From Alistipes montrealensis (GTDB taxonomy: Bacteria; Bacteroidota; Bacteroidia; Bacteroidales; Rikenellaceae): 64,000 nucleotides of DNA. Positions within the stretch are counted from its first letter, which is position 1, and each line of letters starts with the position of its first letter. The notes beneath the pieces were generated by a model. That model was not told where the DNA came from and searched no databases. It saw only the letters and a program-made list of their open reading frames with translations. Shown here in pieces: positions 1 to 7,485 of this stretch. The stretch spans positions 124,001-188,000 of the forward strand of contig NZ_JAGYXY010000001.1 in assembly GCF_018362775.1 (NCBI RefSeq). The letters are read 5' to 3'. The position numbers were made by a program, and so were the translations under genes.

Positions 1-246
1 GATACGCTGGCAGGGTACTGCGTTTTCGAACCCGGCTCGGGGGATGTTACCCAGATCGGAGTAGACAGAAGGCGGAGAAGACAGGGTATCGGATCGGCCC
101 TGCTCCGGGAAATGGCCGGACTGAGCCGAAACGGTATCCTGAAGGTTGTCAATACGGATACCGGCTGCGAGGCGATCACCCGCTTGCTCGAAAACCGGAA
201 CATTCCCGTCCGGGGAAAACAGTTCGAAATGATCAAAACACTCTGA
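1..246 (+). CDS. GNAT-family N-acetyltransferase, C-terminal part
   Basis: The left edge cuts this gene; 81 codons remain, ending in TGA at 244-246. The fragment reads GDVTQIGVDRRRRRQGIGSALL, which is the acetyl-CoA-binding motif A of GNAT acetyltransferases (RxxGxG/A). The N-terminal part and the acceptor-binding region are outside the window, so the substrate cannot be named. Family assignment is reasonably sure from the motif alone. A hairpin follows the stop by 8 bases. Confidence 0.7.
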   Translation, partial: DTLAGYCVFEPGSGDVTQIGVDRRRRRQGIGSALLREMAGLSRNGILKVVNTDTGCEAITRLLENRNIPVRGKQFEMIKTL

Positions 247-254
247 AAAATCCG

Positions 255-283
255 ATCCCTGCCGTCTTGCCGATGGCAGGGAT
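255..283 (+). terminator. Hairpin after the GNAT gene
   Basis: ATCCCTGCC (255-263) and GGCAGGGAT (275-283) form a perfect 9-bp stem with an 11-base loop just past the acetyltransferase stop. The T-run after it is poor, so termination is likely but not certain. Confidence 0.5.
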
Positions 284-436
284 TGTTCCCCAAAAACGAC
301 TACAACCCAAAAACCTTCGGTCCATTCGGGCAAGGCGATGCGTTCAGATTGTCGATTTCACACATTTTTTTAACTGTGTCACAAGTTGACACAAATAAGC
401 CGTTCCTTTGTAACGTGAACCAAAAACAAAACGACA

Positions 437-649
437 ATGGGAACAGCTTACAAAATCAAGTGCAAGCACTGCGGAGCGCAGTTCGAGCACTCCATGCAGC
501 CGGGGTACGGCCTGCTGCCGATGTGCGTCGGATGCGGCGAATACGTCGAGACCGAGACAGCCATCCGGTGTCCGGCCTGCCTGCACCGGCTCAACACCAC
601 ACAGGAGGAATTCAACGCGCAGATCGAAGTGACCTACCAGTGGGATTAG
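437..649 (+). CDS. Small zinc-ribbon protein
   Basis: A 70-residue protein with three CxxC knuckles: CKHC (about residue 9), CVGC (about 30) and CPAC (about 45). Four to six cysteines could hold one or two zinc ions. No signal peptide or membrane segment is visible, so it is probably cytoplasmic. Its function is unknown; small zinc ribbons of this kind often bind nucleic acid or proteins, but nothing here proves that. It stands alone between the GNAT gene and bcp, in the same direction. The CxxC spacing and host-like codon use support it as a real gene. Confidence 0.65.
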   Translation: MGTAYKIKCKHCGAQFEHSMQPGYGLLPMCVGCGEYVETETAIRCPACLHRLNTTQEEFNAQIEVTYQWD

Positions 650-696
650 GCCGCAAAAAAGTCGCCGCGAAAGCGTGGAAATCGCCGGAAATTTCA

Positions 697-704
697 TATC
701 TTTG
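697..704 (+). promoter_or_regulatory. Bacteroidota -7 box for bcp
   Basis: TATCTTTG matches the TAnnTTTG consensus of the Bacteroidota primary sigma factor and lies 28 bases before the bcp start. A clear TTTG -33 element was not found, so this is a half-match. Confidence 0.45.
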
Positions 705-732
705 AAAAATAATTCCTTTTCCCGAAAACGCT

Positions 733-1194
733 ATGACACAGTTACAGGTGGGGGAGATGGCCCCCGATTTCAAGTCCACGACCCAAGACGGTGAAGCACT
801 GACGCTTGCCGACCTTCGCGGACAGCGTACGATACTTTACTTCTACCCAAAGGACAACACTTCGGGTTGTACGCTCGAAGCCAAAAGCCTGCGCGACGGC
901 AAGGCCGAGCTGGCGCAGATGGGATTCAGGATCATCGGCGTAAGCCCCGACAGCGAGAAGTCGCACCGCAGCTTCTGCGACAAACACGAGCTGAATTTCA
1001 CGCTGCTCTCCGACACCGACCACTCGGTTTGTGAGGCATACGGCGTGTGGGCCGAGAAGTCGATGTACGGACGTAAATACATGGGCGTGCTGCGCACGAC
1101 GTTCGTGATCGACGCCGAAGGCCGCATCGAGAAGATTTTCACCAAGGTGGACACCAAGAACCACTACCAGCAAATTATCGATTCCTATAAATAG
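733..1194 (+). CDS. bcp: Thioredoxin-dependent peroxiredoxin, BCP/PrxQ type
   Basis: A 153-residue cytoplasmic peroxiredoxin that reduces H2O2 and organic peroxides with electrons from thioredoxin. The family start (VGEMAPDF) and the active-site region DNTSGCTLEAKSLRD are present. Cys46 is the peroxidatic cysteine. The resolving cysteine usual five residues later in E. coli Bcp is Lys51 here, and the TPGC proline is serine. Cys82 and Cys100 remain as possible partners, so the enzyme may be 1-Cys or use a different resolving cysteine. Length is typical. recA begins 18 bases later on the same strand, suggesting co-transcription of an oxidative-stress gene with DNA repair. Confidence 0.9.
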   Translation: MTQLQVGEMAPDFKSTTQDGEALTLADLRGQRTILYFYPKDNTSGCTLEAKSLRDGKAELAQMGFRIIGVSPDSEKSHRSFCDKHELNFTLLSDTDHSVCEAYGVWAEKSMYGRKYMGVLRTTFVIDAEGRIEKIFTKVDTKNHYQQIIDSYK

Positions 1195-1212
1195 CAAACA
1201 ACAAAACGCAAT

Positions 1213-2226
1213 ATGGCAGAAAAAGCACAGGTAAATGCGGACAAACTCAAAGTCTTGGACGCAGTAATGCAGAAAATAGAGAAGGACTTCGGCAAAGGCT
1301 CGATCATGCGCATGAACAGCACCGAGGTGAACGACATCCCGGTCATTCCGACGGGTTCGATCACGCTCGACATGGCGCTCGGGGTAGGCGGCTACCCCAA
1401 AGGCCGCGTCGTGGAGATTTACGGCCCCGAGTCGTCGGGTAAGACCACGCTGGCAATCCACGCCATCGCCGAAGCACAGAAGGCCGGCGGCATCGCGGCT
1501 TTCATCGACGCCGAGCACGCTTTCGACAGTTTCTACGCCCAAAAACTCGGCGTAGATGTCGACAACCTGCTGATTTCGCAGCCCGACAACGGCGAGCAGG
1601 CGCTCGAAATCGCCGATTCGCTGATCCGCTCGAGCGCCATCGACATCATCGTCATCGACTCCGTAGCGGCGCTGACGCCGAAGGCCGAGATCGAAGGCGA
1701 GATGGGCGACTCGAAAATGGGCCTCCAGGCGCGACTGATGTCGCAGGCGCTGCGTAAACTCACGTCGAGCATTTCGAAGACCAAGACCGTCTGCATCTTC
1801 ATCAACCAGCTGCGCGACAAGATCGGCGTCGTTTACGGTAATCCCGAGACCACGACGGGCGGTAACGCACTGAAATTCTACGCCTCGGTGCGTATCGATA
1901 TCCGCCGCATGTCGGTCATCAAGGACGGCGAGGACCAGCTGGGAACCCGCACCAAGGTTAAAGTGGTGAAGAACAAGGTGGCGCCCCCGTTCAAACGCGC
2001 GGAGTTCGACATCATGTTCGGCGAAGGCATTTCGAAGATCGGCGAAATCGTCGACCTGGGCGTCGACTACGGCGTTGTCAAGAAGGCCGGTTCGTGGTTC
2101 TCCTACGGCGACCGCAAGATCGGACAGGGCCGCGACGCGGTCAAGGAGCTGCTGAAAACCGACGAGGAACTGCGCAACGAGATCGAAGCGAAGGTCCGCG
2201 AGGCCATGAAGAACAAAAAGGAGTAA
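1213..2226 (+). CDS. recA: Recombinase RecA
   Basis: A 337-residue ATP-dependent strand-exchange protein for homologous recombination and the SOS response. Walker A GPESSGKT lies at residues 71-78; FIDAEHAFD, the [21 protein letters not shown] segment and the [10 protein letters not shown] loop follow in the normal RecA order. Length is slightly short but normal for Bacteroidota. The start chosen gives the standard N-terminus ([20 protein letters not shown]). rel follows after three bases, so the two are probably one transcript. No LexA-type operator was recognised upstream. Confidence 0.98.
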   Translation: MAEKAQVNADKLKVLDAVMQKIEKDFGKGSIMRMNSTEVNDIPVIPTGSITLDMALGVGGYPKGRVVEIYGPESSGKTTLAIHAIAEAQKAGGIAAFIDAEHAFDSFYAQKLGVDVDNLLISQPDNGEQALEIADSLIRSSAIDIIVIDSVAALTPKAEIEGEMGDSKMGLQARLMSQALRKLTSSISKTKTVCIFINQLRDKIGVVYGNPETTTGGNALKFYASVRIDIRRMSVIKDGEDQLGTRTKVKVVKNKVAPPFKRAEFDIMFGEGISKIGEIVDLGVDYGVVKKAGSWFSYGDRKIGQGRDAVKELLKTDEELRNEIEAKVREAMKNKKE

Positions 2227-2229
2227 CGT

Positions 2230-4449
2230 ATGGGGTATACTGCCGAGGATGAAGTACTTATAAAGGAAAAATGGGAGGACCTCCTGCTGTCGTGCACCAA
2301 GATTTGCAAGAACGACGAGGACTGGAACTTTATCAAACGCGCATTTTTCCTGGCCAAGGAGGCACATGAGGGGGTAAGGCGCCGCTCCGGCGAGCCATAC
2401 CTCCTGCATCCTATTGCAGTAGCCAAGATCGTCATCGAGGAGATCGGACTGGGCGTGAAATCGGTCGTAGCAGCGCTGCTGCACGACGTTGTGGAGGATA
2501 CAGAGTATTCCGTGGAGGACATGGAACGCATCTTCGGCCCCAAAATCGCCTCGATGGTCGACGGACTGACGAAGATGTCGGGCGTATTCAACGCCGACAC
2601 CTCCGAGCAGGCCGAATATTTCCGCAAGGTACTCCTCACGCTCTCCGACGACGTGCGGGTTATCCTGATAAAGATCGCCGACCGACTGCACAACATGCGC
2701 ACGCTGGGGGCGATGCCCATGAACAAGCAGATCAAGATCACAGGCGAGACAATCTACCTCTTCGCACCGCTGGCTTACCGGCTGGGCCTCTACTCGATCA
2801 AAAGCGAACTGGAGGACCTCTGTATGAAGTACCGTTTTCCGCAGCAGTACGCCGAAATCACGCAGAAACTGCGCGAAAGCGAGGCTTCACGCCGGGAGTT
2901 CATCGACAAATTCAATGCCCCGATCATCGCGGCGCTCAACCGCGACAATATTAATTACGAGATTTCGGGACGCGTGAAAAGCGTCTACTCGATCTGGAGC
3001 AAGATGCAGCGCAAACAGATTACCTTCGAGGAAATTTACGACCTGTTCGCCATCCGCATTGTTTTCAAGTCGCTGCCTTTTCCCTCGGAAAAGACCCAAT
3101 GCTGGCAGATTTACTCCACGATCACCGATATTTACACCCCCAAGCCCGACCGGTTGCGGGATTGGATTTCGATGCCCAAGGCCAATGGCTACGAGGCGCT
3201 GCATTCGACCGTAATGGGTCCCGACGGGGTATGGGTCGAGGTGCAGATTCGCACGCAGCGCATGGAGGACATCGCCGAACGCGGATTCGCCGCCCACTGG
3301 AAATACAAGCATGCGACCATTTCGCAGGACGAAGACGAATTCGACAAGTGGCTGAAACAAATCCGCGCGGCGCTGAACAGCCCGACGGAGAATGCCGTGG
3401 ACTTCCTGGACAACTTTAAGTTATCGCTGTATACATCGGAAATAGTGGTGTTTACACCGAAGGGCGAAGCCCGGAAAATGCCGTTCGGAGCCACCGCCCT
3501 CGACTTTGCATACGACATCCACTCGAAGATCGGCAACAGCGCCATCAGCGCTAAGATCAACCACAAACTCGAACCGATCACCACACAGATCAACAGCGGC
3601 GACCAAATCGAGATCATCACGGCCGACAACGCCCGGCCCAAGCCCGAATGGCTCGAAATAGCGACCACGGCGAAGGCCAAGCAGTCGATCAAGAGTTTTC
3701 TGAAACGCGAGCGGCAGAATAACATCGAGCGGGGTATGCAGATGCTGGACGAGAAGATGAAGTCGCTGAATGTCAAGCTCAGCGGCCGCGTTCTGCGCAA
3801 GATCACCCCTATTTACGACAGCAAAAACAAGGAGGAGTTATACAGCAAAATCGGCGCGGGAATCGTCTCGCTCGACAACCTGGACAAAGCCCTCAAAGTC
3901 AACTCCAAGAGCAAGATACTCAAGTTCTGGACCCTCTTCATTCCCAAAAAGGAGGAGGAAGAGGCGGACGACATGCCCATTCCGGGCGAAATCGCCCCGG
4001 CGGAAGAGGCTCCGGCCGCAGATCCTCAATTCGAGATCGCAGAGTGCTGCAAACCCATTCCGGGCGATAAAGTGGTAGGGTATCGCGACCCTGCAAGCGG
4101 GAACATCATCGTCCACAAGGCAACGTGCGACGAACTCAACCGCCTTGCAACACAGTTCGGCCGCAACATTGTCAAGGAGGAGATCAAATGGTCGCAGCAC
4201 AAGGCGATGTCCTACCTGGTAACCATGGAGTTGCGCGGCATCGACCGGCAGGGTATCCTGTTGGACCTGGCAAAGCTCGTAAGCGCCGATTTCAACATCA
4301 ACATCCGCGAAGTGAACATCCACAGCCACGACGGCATCTTCGAAGGCAGCATAAGTCTCTACGTAAAAGACGCCGAAGGCCTGCATGCCGTAATGGACAA
4401 GGTACGCAAAATAAAGGGTATAGAGAGTGTCAAACGAACATTAAGCTAA
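2230..4449 (+). CDS. rel: Bifunctional (p)ppGpp synthetase/hydrolase, RelA/SpoT family
   Basis: A 739-residue cytoplasmic enzyme that makes and degrades the stringent-response alarmone. The N-terminal HD hydrolase domain is intact: H60, HD at 85-86, ED at 89-90 (LLHDVVEDTE), and RLHNMRTL near 155. The synthetase domain follows with YDLFAIRIVF and the NGYEALHSTV motif near residue 320. A TGS domain (EIVVFTPKGEARKMPFGATA) begins near residue 400, and a C-terminal ACT domain starts near 665. With both active sites apparently intact it should act in both directions. ATG lies three bases after the recA stop. Confidence 0.95.
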   Translation: MGYTAEDEVLIKEKWEDLLLSCTKICKNDEDWNFIKRAFFLAKEAHEGVRRRSGEPYLLHPIAVAKIVIEEIGLGVKSVVAALLHDVVEDTEYSVEDMERIFGPKIASMVDGLTKMSGVFNADTSEQAEYFRKVLLTLSDDVRVILIKIADRLHNMRTLGAMPMNKQIKITGETIYLFAPLAYRLGLYSIKSELEDLCMKYRFPQQYAEITQKLRESEASRREFIDKFNAPIIAALNRDNINYEISGRVKSVYSIWSKMQRKQITFEEIYDLFAIRIVFKSLPFPSEKTQCWQIYSTITDIYTPKPDRLRDWISMPKANGYEALHSTVMGPDGVWVEVQIRTQRMEDIAERGFAAHWKYKHATISQDEDEFDKWLKQIRAALNSPTENAVDFLDNFKLSLYTSEIVVFTPKGEARKMPFGATALDFAYDIHSKIGNSAISAKINHKLEPITTQINSGDQIEIITADNARPKPEWLEIATTAKAKQSIKSFLKRERQNNIERGMQMLDEKMKSLNVKLSGRVLRKITPIYDSKNKEELYSKIGAGIVSLDNLDKALKVNSKSKILKFWTLFIPKKEEEEADDMPIPGEIAPAEEAPAADPQFEIAECCKPIPGDKVVGYRDPASGNIIVHKATCDELNRLATQFGRNIVKEEIKWSQHKAMSYLVTMELRGIDRQGILLDLAKLVSADFNINIREVNIHSHDGIFEGSISLYVKDAEGLHAVMDKVRKIKGIESVKRTLS

Positions 4450-4455
4450 ACGGTT

Positions 4456-4929
4456 ATGGAGGATTTTGCATCTGTCATATGGATCGTAATCATCGTAGGC
4501 GCGATGATATTCAACGTCGTATCGCAATCGCGCAAAGCCCGCGGAAAGGGCGGTCACGCCCCCCAGCACGGCGAAGCCTGGCCTTCGTCCGCGACCCAGA
4601 CGCCCGAATCGGCTCCGAGACCGGCGCTCCGCCCGGAATTGCAGCCCGTTACGCCCGCTTTTCCGGACGAATGCCAAAGCCTGGAGGAGATTCCCGCCCA
4701 GGAGTATATACCCGAATATACAGAGCTGAAAGCCGCCGATTCCAAGCATTTCCGGCATCAGGCCACCGATCTGTCCAAGCACAACGCAGAAACGGACGAA
4801 ATTGCAGCCCATTCCCTGACGAACAACGCGCCGGAAACGGCGGCAACAGGCCTGGTCGAAGAATTCAACCTCCGGCAGGCAGTGATTTACTCGGAGATAC
4901 TGAAGCCCAAGTTCGAGGAACATCTTTAA
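4456..4929 (+). CDS. Single-pass membrane protein of unknown function
   Basis: 157 residues. An N-terminal hydrophobic helix (ASVIWIVIIVGAMIFNVVSQ, about residues 5-24) is followed by a long, polar, proline-rich and probably disordered segment and a short conserved-looking C-terminus (LRQAVIYSEILKPKFEEHL). It looks like a Bacteroidota-specific anchored protein whose soluble tail binds a partner; no domain is recognised. It starts six bases after rel and is followed by another small membrane protein after nine bases, so it is probably in the recA-rel operon. Confidence 0.7.
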   Translation: MEDFASVIWIVIIVGAMIFNVVSQSRKARGKGGHAPQHGEAWPSSATQTPESAPRPALRPELQPVTPAFPDECQSLEEIPAQEYIPEYTELKAADSKHFRHQATDLSKHNAETDEIAAHSLTNNAPETAATGLVEEFNLRQAVIYSEILKPKFEEHL

Positions 4930-4938
4930 TATGCAGCC

Positions 4939-5202
4939 ATGACACCCGAGGAATTACGCTGGCGGGCAAGTGCTTATGATCCGGACAAGGCGAAACGCAA
5001 TCTGAAACTGCAATACATCCTGCTCGGATGCGCTATCGCCGCAAGTATCGGATGGGGAATTTACTTATTCTGTACCGATGTCATCTCCCGAGCGGACTGG
5101 TTTGGAGCGCTGGGGATCGCCCTCTCCCTCATCAGCATCCTTCTCGGCATTGTCAATAACAGGCGCATCCTCTCGAAAAAAAAGCCGTGGGGCGACATTT
5201 AG
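4939..5202 (+). CDS. Small two-helix membrane protein, copy A
   Basis: 87 residues: a charged cytoplasmic-type N-terminus (MTPEELRWRASAYDPDKAKR) followed by two membrane helices, about residues 31-50 and 60-78, separated by a short loop, and a basic C-terminus (NNRRILSKKKPWGDI). The N-terminal MTPEExxW pattern and the QY-L junction before helix 1 are shared with the next gene, so the two look like a tandem duplication. Function unknown. Nine-base gap to the previous gene. Confidence 0.7.
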   Translation: MTPEELRWRASAYDPDKAKRNLKLQYILLGCAIAASIGWGIYLFCTDVISRADWFGALGIALSLISILLGIVNNRRILSKKKPWGDI

Positions 5203-5252
5203 CAGCCACACACTCTTTCCATAGCAGAAAAATCTCAATAAACAGCAACGAT

Positions 5253-5546
5253 ATGACACCCCAAGAAGAGAAATGGCTGGAGGAATACCGACGGCGGAAA
5301 GCCGTAGAAACGGCCAAGATGCAATACCGGGTACTTTGGATCTGTGGAGTGCTGTTCGCGGTATGGGCGATTATCCTGCTTTTTTCGGAACCGGGCAGCA
5401 AGTTTACATTTTCGGACAGCCTGCTTCTGATGATGATCGTCATCAACGCGGGCATGGCCATACGGGAACTTATCCGCAGTAAACGAATCGCCGCAGGCAA
5501 AAAAAACGCCGAAACGACGGGCTACGACACGGAAGAATCACGATAA
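5253..5546 (+). CDS. Small two-helix membrane protein, copy B
   Basis: 97 residues from the ATG at 5253, chosen over an earlier in-frame ATG at 5187 because it gives MTPQEEKWLEEYRRRKAVET, parallel to the N-terminus of the preceding gene. Two membrane helices follow (about residues 28-45 and 54-70), then a basic tail rich in K and R. It is a divergent paralogue of the 4939-5202 product. Function unknown; the HIT gene follows after 17 bases. Confidence 0.7.
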   Translation: MTPQEEKWLEEYRRRKAVETAKMQYRVLWICGVLFAVWAIILLFSEPGSKFTFSDSLLLMMIVINAGMAIRELIRSKRIAAGKKNAETTGYDTEESR

Positions 5547-5563
5547 CTTTAAAATCAAGTAAT

Positions 5564-5950
5564 ATGGCAACTATTTTTTCACGTATCATTGCGGGGGAGA
5601 TCCCGTCGTACAAAGTAGCCGAAAATGAGGACTACTACGCATTTCTCGACATCAATCCGCTCACGAAAGGCCACACGCTGGTCGTCCCCAAAAAAGAGGT
5701 AGACTACATTTTCGACCTCGACGATCGGACATTGGCGGGCATGATGGTCTTCGCCAAAGAGGTTGCAGGTAAAATCAAGCGGGAAATAGCGTGCGCAAGG
5801 GTCGCAGTGGTCGTTTTAGGGCTCGAAGTACCCCACGCACACATCCATTTAATCCCCATTCAAAGCGAAAATGACGTGGATTTCCACCGCGAAAAGCTTA
5901 AATTAACGCCGGAAGAGTTCCGCGAAATCGCCGATAAACTCTCGAAATAA
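5564..5950 (+). CDS. HIT-family nucleotide hydrolase (HINT-like)
   Basis: 128 residues. The histidine triad VPHAHIHLIPIQ lies near residue 90 and the N-terminus MATIFSRIIAGEIPSYKVAE is characteristic of HINT/PKCI-type purine nucleoside phosphoramidases, which hydrolyse AMP-lysine and similar adducts in the cytoplasm. Length is normal. It ends the forward block and is followed by a strong terminator 36 bases downstream, which closes the possible recA-rel-HIT transcript. Confidence 0.9.
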   Translation: MATIFSRIIAGEIPSYKVAENEDYYAFLDINPLTKGHTLVVPKKEVDYIFDLDDRTLAGMMVFAKEVAGKIKREIACARVAVVVLGLEVPHAHIHLIPIQSENDVDFHREKLKLTPEEFREIADKLSK

Positions 5951-5985
5951 GAGATTGTTAACAAATATATAACAGTCTGAATTTA

Positions 5986-6025
5986 AGCCGGATAGTGAGT
6001 TATAAACACTATCCGGCTCTTTTTT
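5986..6025 (+). terminator. Intrinsic terminator after the HIT gene
   Basis: AGCCGGATAGTG (5986-5997) pairs perfectly with CACTATCCGGCT (6007-6018), followed by CTTTTTT. A 12-bp stem, 9-base loop and T-run make this a convincing rho-independent terminator. Confidence 0.9.
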
Positions 6026-6053
6026 ATTTAACATAATATATCCGAAATCCTTA
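6026..6053 (-). other. Inverted dif-like site (XerD arm match)
   Basis: On the minus strand this reads TAAGGATTTCG, GATATA, TTATGTTAAAT: an 11-base arm, a 6-base spacer and an 11-base arm. The last arm is identical to the XerD arm at both prophage ends and, as I recall it, to E. coli dif. Spacer plus XerD arm (TATATTATGTTAAAT) resemble a classical dif more than the prophage ends do. The left arm does not match the others. Orientation is opposite to the prophage ends, so the segment 6026-7403 with the regulator is bracketed by inverted dif-like sites. Chance similarity in AT-rich DNA is possible. Confidence 0.4.
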
Positions 6054-6441
6054 GATGTTAATAATTTGTTAGATAAGGATTCGGAAATACTCCAAAAATA
6101 CCTCAAATTTTACAGAATAGGGTAGCGTATTTACAAATGTAAATGACACTTCCCTGCTCAAATCTCTGCATTGATTACATTTGTAAATCATATGATCGTA
6201 CAACATCTGTTAATAGTTACATTTGGAAGAAGTCTGCAAAACTCTTGTAAACCTTCCTAAAAGGGATATATCGTACGGGTTAAAACATTAAACATAGTGC
6301 GATATATATATTAATTACCAGTTATTTATATAGTTTAATTAAAGCTACGCAACACCTAACAGCAAGGTTATGGATCGTTAGTGCGTATATACCGTAATTT
6401 GGCATCATATCACATAATAAACAAAGAAAAACCAGCTACTT

Positions 6442-6467
6442 AAGTATTATTATATAAAATAATACTT
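6442..6467. repeat. Perfect inverted repeat (hairpin or cruciform)
   Basis: AAGTATTATT (6442-6451) and AATAATACTT (6458-6467) are perfect complements with a 6-base AT loop. There is no T-run suited to termination and no gene ends here. It could be a cruciform, a protein-binding site or a remnant of a mobile-element end. Confidence 0.6.
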
Positions 6468-6586
6468 CAATAGATTGATTAGGGTCATATTTAACCATAT
6501 TGTTTTATTTACACTTGTAAACTTTATCCACACTTATTAACATTTTACAAATGTAGATTCTGCTTGTTTTACAAAAGAAAAAACTT

Positions 6587-6594
6587 TATATTTG
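6587..6594 (+). promoter_or_regulatory. -7 box of the XRE regulator
   Basis: TATATTTG fits TAnnTTTG and lies 15 bases before the ATG. A TTG at 6564-6566 is near the expected -33 position. The box sits inside the operator-like site at 6585-6598, so a protein bound there would block this promoter. Confidence 0.5.
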
Positions 6595-6609
6595 TAAAAA
6601 ATTACGTCG

Positions 6610-7074
6610 ATGAAGGAAAAAATGCTCGATTTGATGAAAAGTGAAGGTTTGAAGCCCAGCCAACTCGCCGAGCTGCTCGGAATCAAACCGGCGGGAATCT
6701 CTCATATTCTCGCCGAACGAAACAAACCGAGCTTCGACATGCTACAAAAGATTCTCCGGAGGTTTCCCCGGCTCAATCCCGACTGGCTGCTGCTCGACTC
6801 AGATAAAATGTATCGTGACGACACAGACGGTACTCCCAGGCAACCTGCGCCAACTGCGGCTGCCGGCCCGGCGATCACTGACGGATTATTCGGAGCATCC
6901 GGAAGTTCGCCGACCAAGGCTCCGCATAAGGAGGCAACCTCGGCGATACCCGAAAATTCGGTTCCGACAACTGCTGTTCCGTTTCCCGGGACCCGGACGG
7001 ATGTGGCTGTCCGGCGGATCGTGGTATTATACGACGACATGACCTTCGAGAGTTTTACCCCGACAAAGCGCTAA
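6610..7074 (+). CDS. XRE-family helix-turn-helix regulator
   Basis: 154 residues. An N-terminal HTH_3 domain spans about residues 2-65; the HTH itself is KPSQLAELLGIKPAGISHIL, with the typical continuation RNKPSFDMLQKILRRFPRLNPDWLLL. A proline/alanine/threonine-rich linker (about 75-135) leads to a conserved-looking C-terminus, RRIVVLYDDMTFESFTP, found in a group of Bacteroidota XRE regulators. It probably binds the TTTACAWWTGTAAA sites upstream and represses itself. It lies between a terminator and the microvirus prophage, outside the prophage attachment repeats. It could be a host regulator, or a repressor tied to the prophage or to a dif-borne module. A bidirectional terminator follows. 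Confidence 0.8.
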   Translation: MKEKMLDLMKSEGLKPSQLAELLGIKPAGISHILAERNKPSFDMLQKILRRFPRLNPDWLLLDSDKMYRDDTDGTPRQPAPTAAAGPAITDGLFGASGSSPTKAPHKEATSAIPENSVPTTAVPFPGTRTDVAVRRIVVLYDDMTFESFTPTKR

Positions 7075-7375
7075 AATTCCTCGCCGAGAAAAAATTCCCG
7101 AATATCGCACGTACAGGAAGATAAAATTAATGATAATACAAGGCCGAAGCCCACAACGAAACCGTTGTTGTCCGCGCGGAATTTTCAGATCCGTCCGGAC
7201 TTGAGTTTGCATCCGTAAACGCGGAACCTGAGCGTAAGCGTAAGTGGATCACTCCGGAAACAAACAAACCGTCCGCCAGCCTCAAACAATATGAAATAAG
7301 ACTAAAAAAGCACCCCAAAAACGGAGTGCTTTTTTGTTTGCGAACATCTCGGCACACAACGTGCTGGGATCAGAT
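7075..7375. other. Intergenic region before the prophage
   Basis: About 300 bases without a convincing gene. The first half has host-like composition and no recognisable product; the only clear element is the terminator at 7304-7335. It may contain decayed sequence from earlier insertions at this site. Confidence 0.4.
7304..7335. terminator. Bidirectional intrinsic terminator
   Basis: AAAAAAGCAC (7304-7313) and GTGCTTTTTT (7326-7335) form a perfect 10-bp stem with A-run and T-run on either side. It separates the regulator transcript from the prophage in both directions. Confidence 0.85.
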
Positions 7376-7403
7376 TTGAATTAATATTACTATTATGTTA
7401 AAT
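7376..7403 (+). repeat. attL: Left prophage attachment site, dif-like
   Basis: Arms and spacer: TTGAATTAATA (7376-7386), TTACTA (7387-7392), TTATGTTAAAT (7393-7403). The last 17 bases recur exactly at the right end of the prophage. The right arm equals the XerD-binding half of E. coli dif as I recall it. A shared spacer and XerD arm with different XerC arms at the two ends is what XerC/XerD-dependent insertion of a phage at dif leaves behind. Confidence 0.8.
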
Positions 7404-7445
7404 AATAGTTCAGAGCTTTAATAAGTGGTTCATAATCGGAACATT

Positions 7446-7459
7446 GATACATTTGTTAA
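7446..7459 (+). promoter_or_regulatory. Prophage left promoter with overlapping operator-like site
   Basis: TACATTTG (7448-7455) matches the TAnnTTTG -7 box and lies about 30 bases before the first phage ORF. The surrounding 14 bases (7446-7459) match TTTACAWWTGTAAA at 11 positions, including the whole ACATTTGT core. The promoter is moderately supported; the operator reading is speculative. Confidence 0.4.
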
Positions 7460-7485
7460 ATTCATTAATAGTAACATTATGTACA

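Larger units (their letters stand above)
6129..6598. promoter_or_regulatory. Array of operator-like near-palindromes TTTACAWWTGTAAA
   Basis: Near-identical dyads lie upstream of the XRE regulator: 6130-6143 (14/14 to the consensus), 6174-6187 (13/14), 6508-6521 (13/14), 6544-6557 (13/14) and 6585-6598 (13/14), plus a weaker one at 6216-6229 (11/14). The last strong site overlaps the regulator's own -7 box and ends 11 bases before its ATG. The arrangement suggests cooperative autoregulation by the adjacent HTH protein. This is inferred from position and symmetry; binding has not been shown. Related sites occur inside the prophage. Confidence 0.6.
5951..6609. other. AT-rich intergenic island, no gene seen
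   Basis: About 660 bases, far more AT-rich than the host genes. Apart from the HIT terminator it holds an inverted dif-like site, at least five copies of an operator-like near-palindrome, and two hairpins: ATATATCG/CGATATAT (6266-6273 and 6300-6307) and the perfect 10-bp repeat at 6442-6467. No convincing reading frame is present. Base composition suggests foreign or regulatory DNA belonging with the regulator gene that follows. Confidence 0.6.

Noticed and set aside
283..705. 140-codon plus-strand frame over the zinc-ribbon gene
   Set aside because: A shadow in another frame; the CxxC protein at 437-649 is the better candidate.
742..2691. 649-codon minus-strand frame across bcp and recA
   Set aside because: It is a shadow of recA and bcp, with no recognisable protein features.
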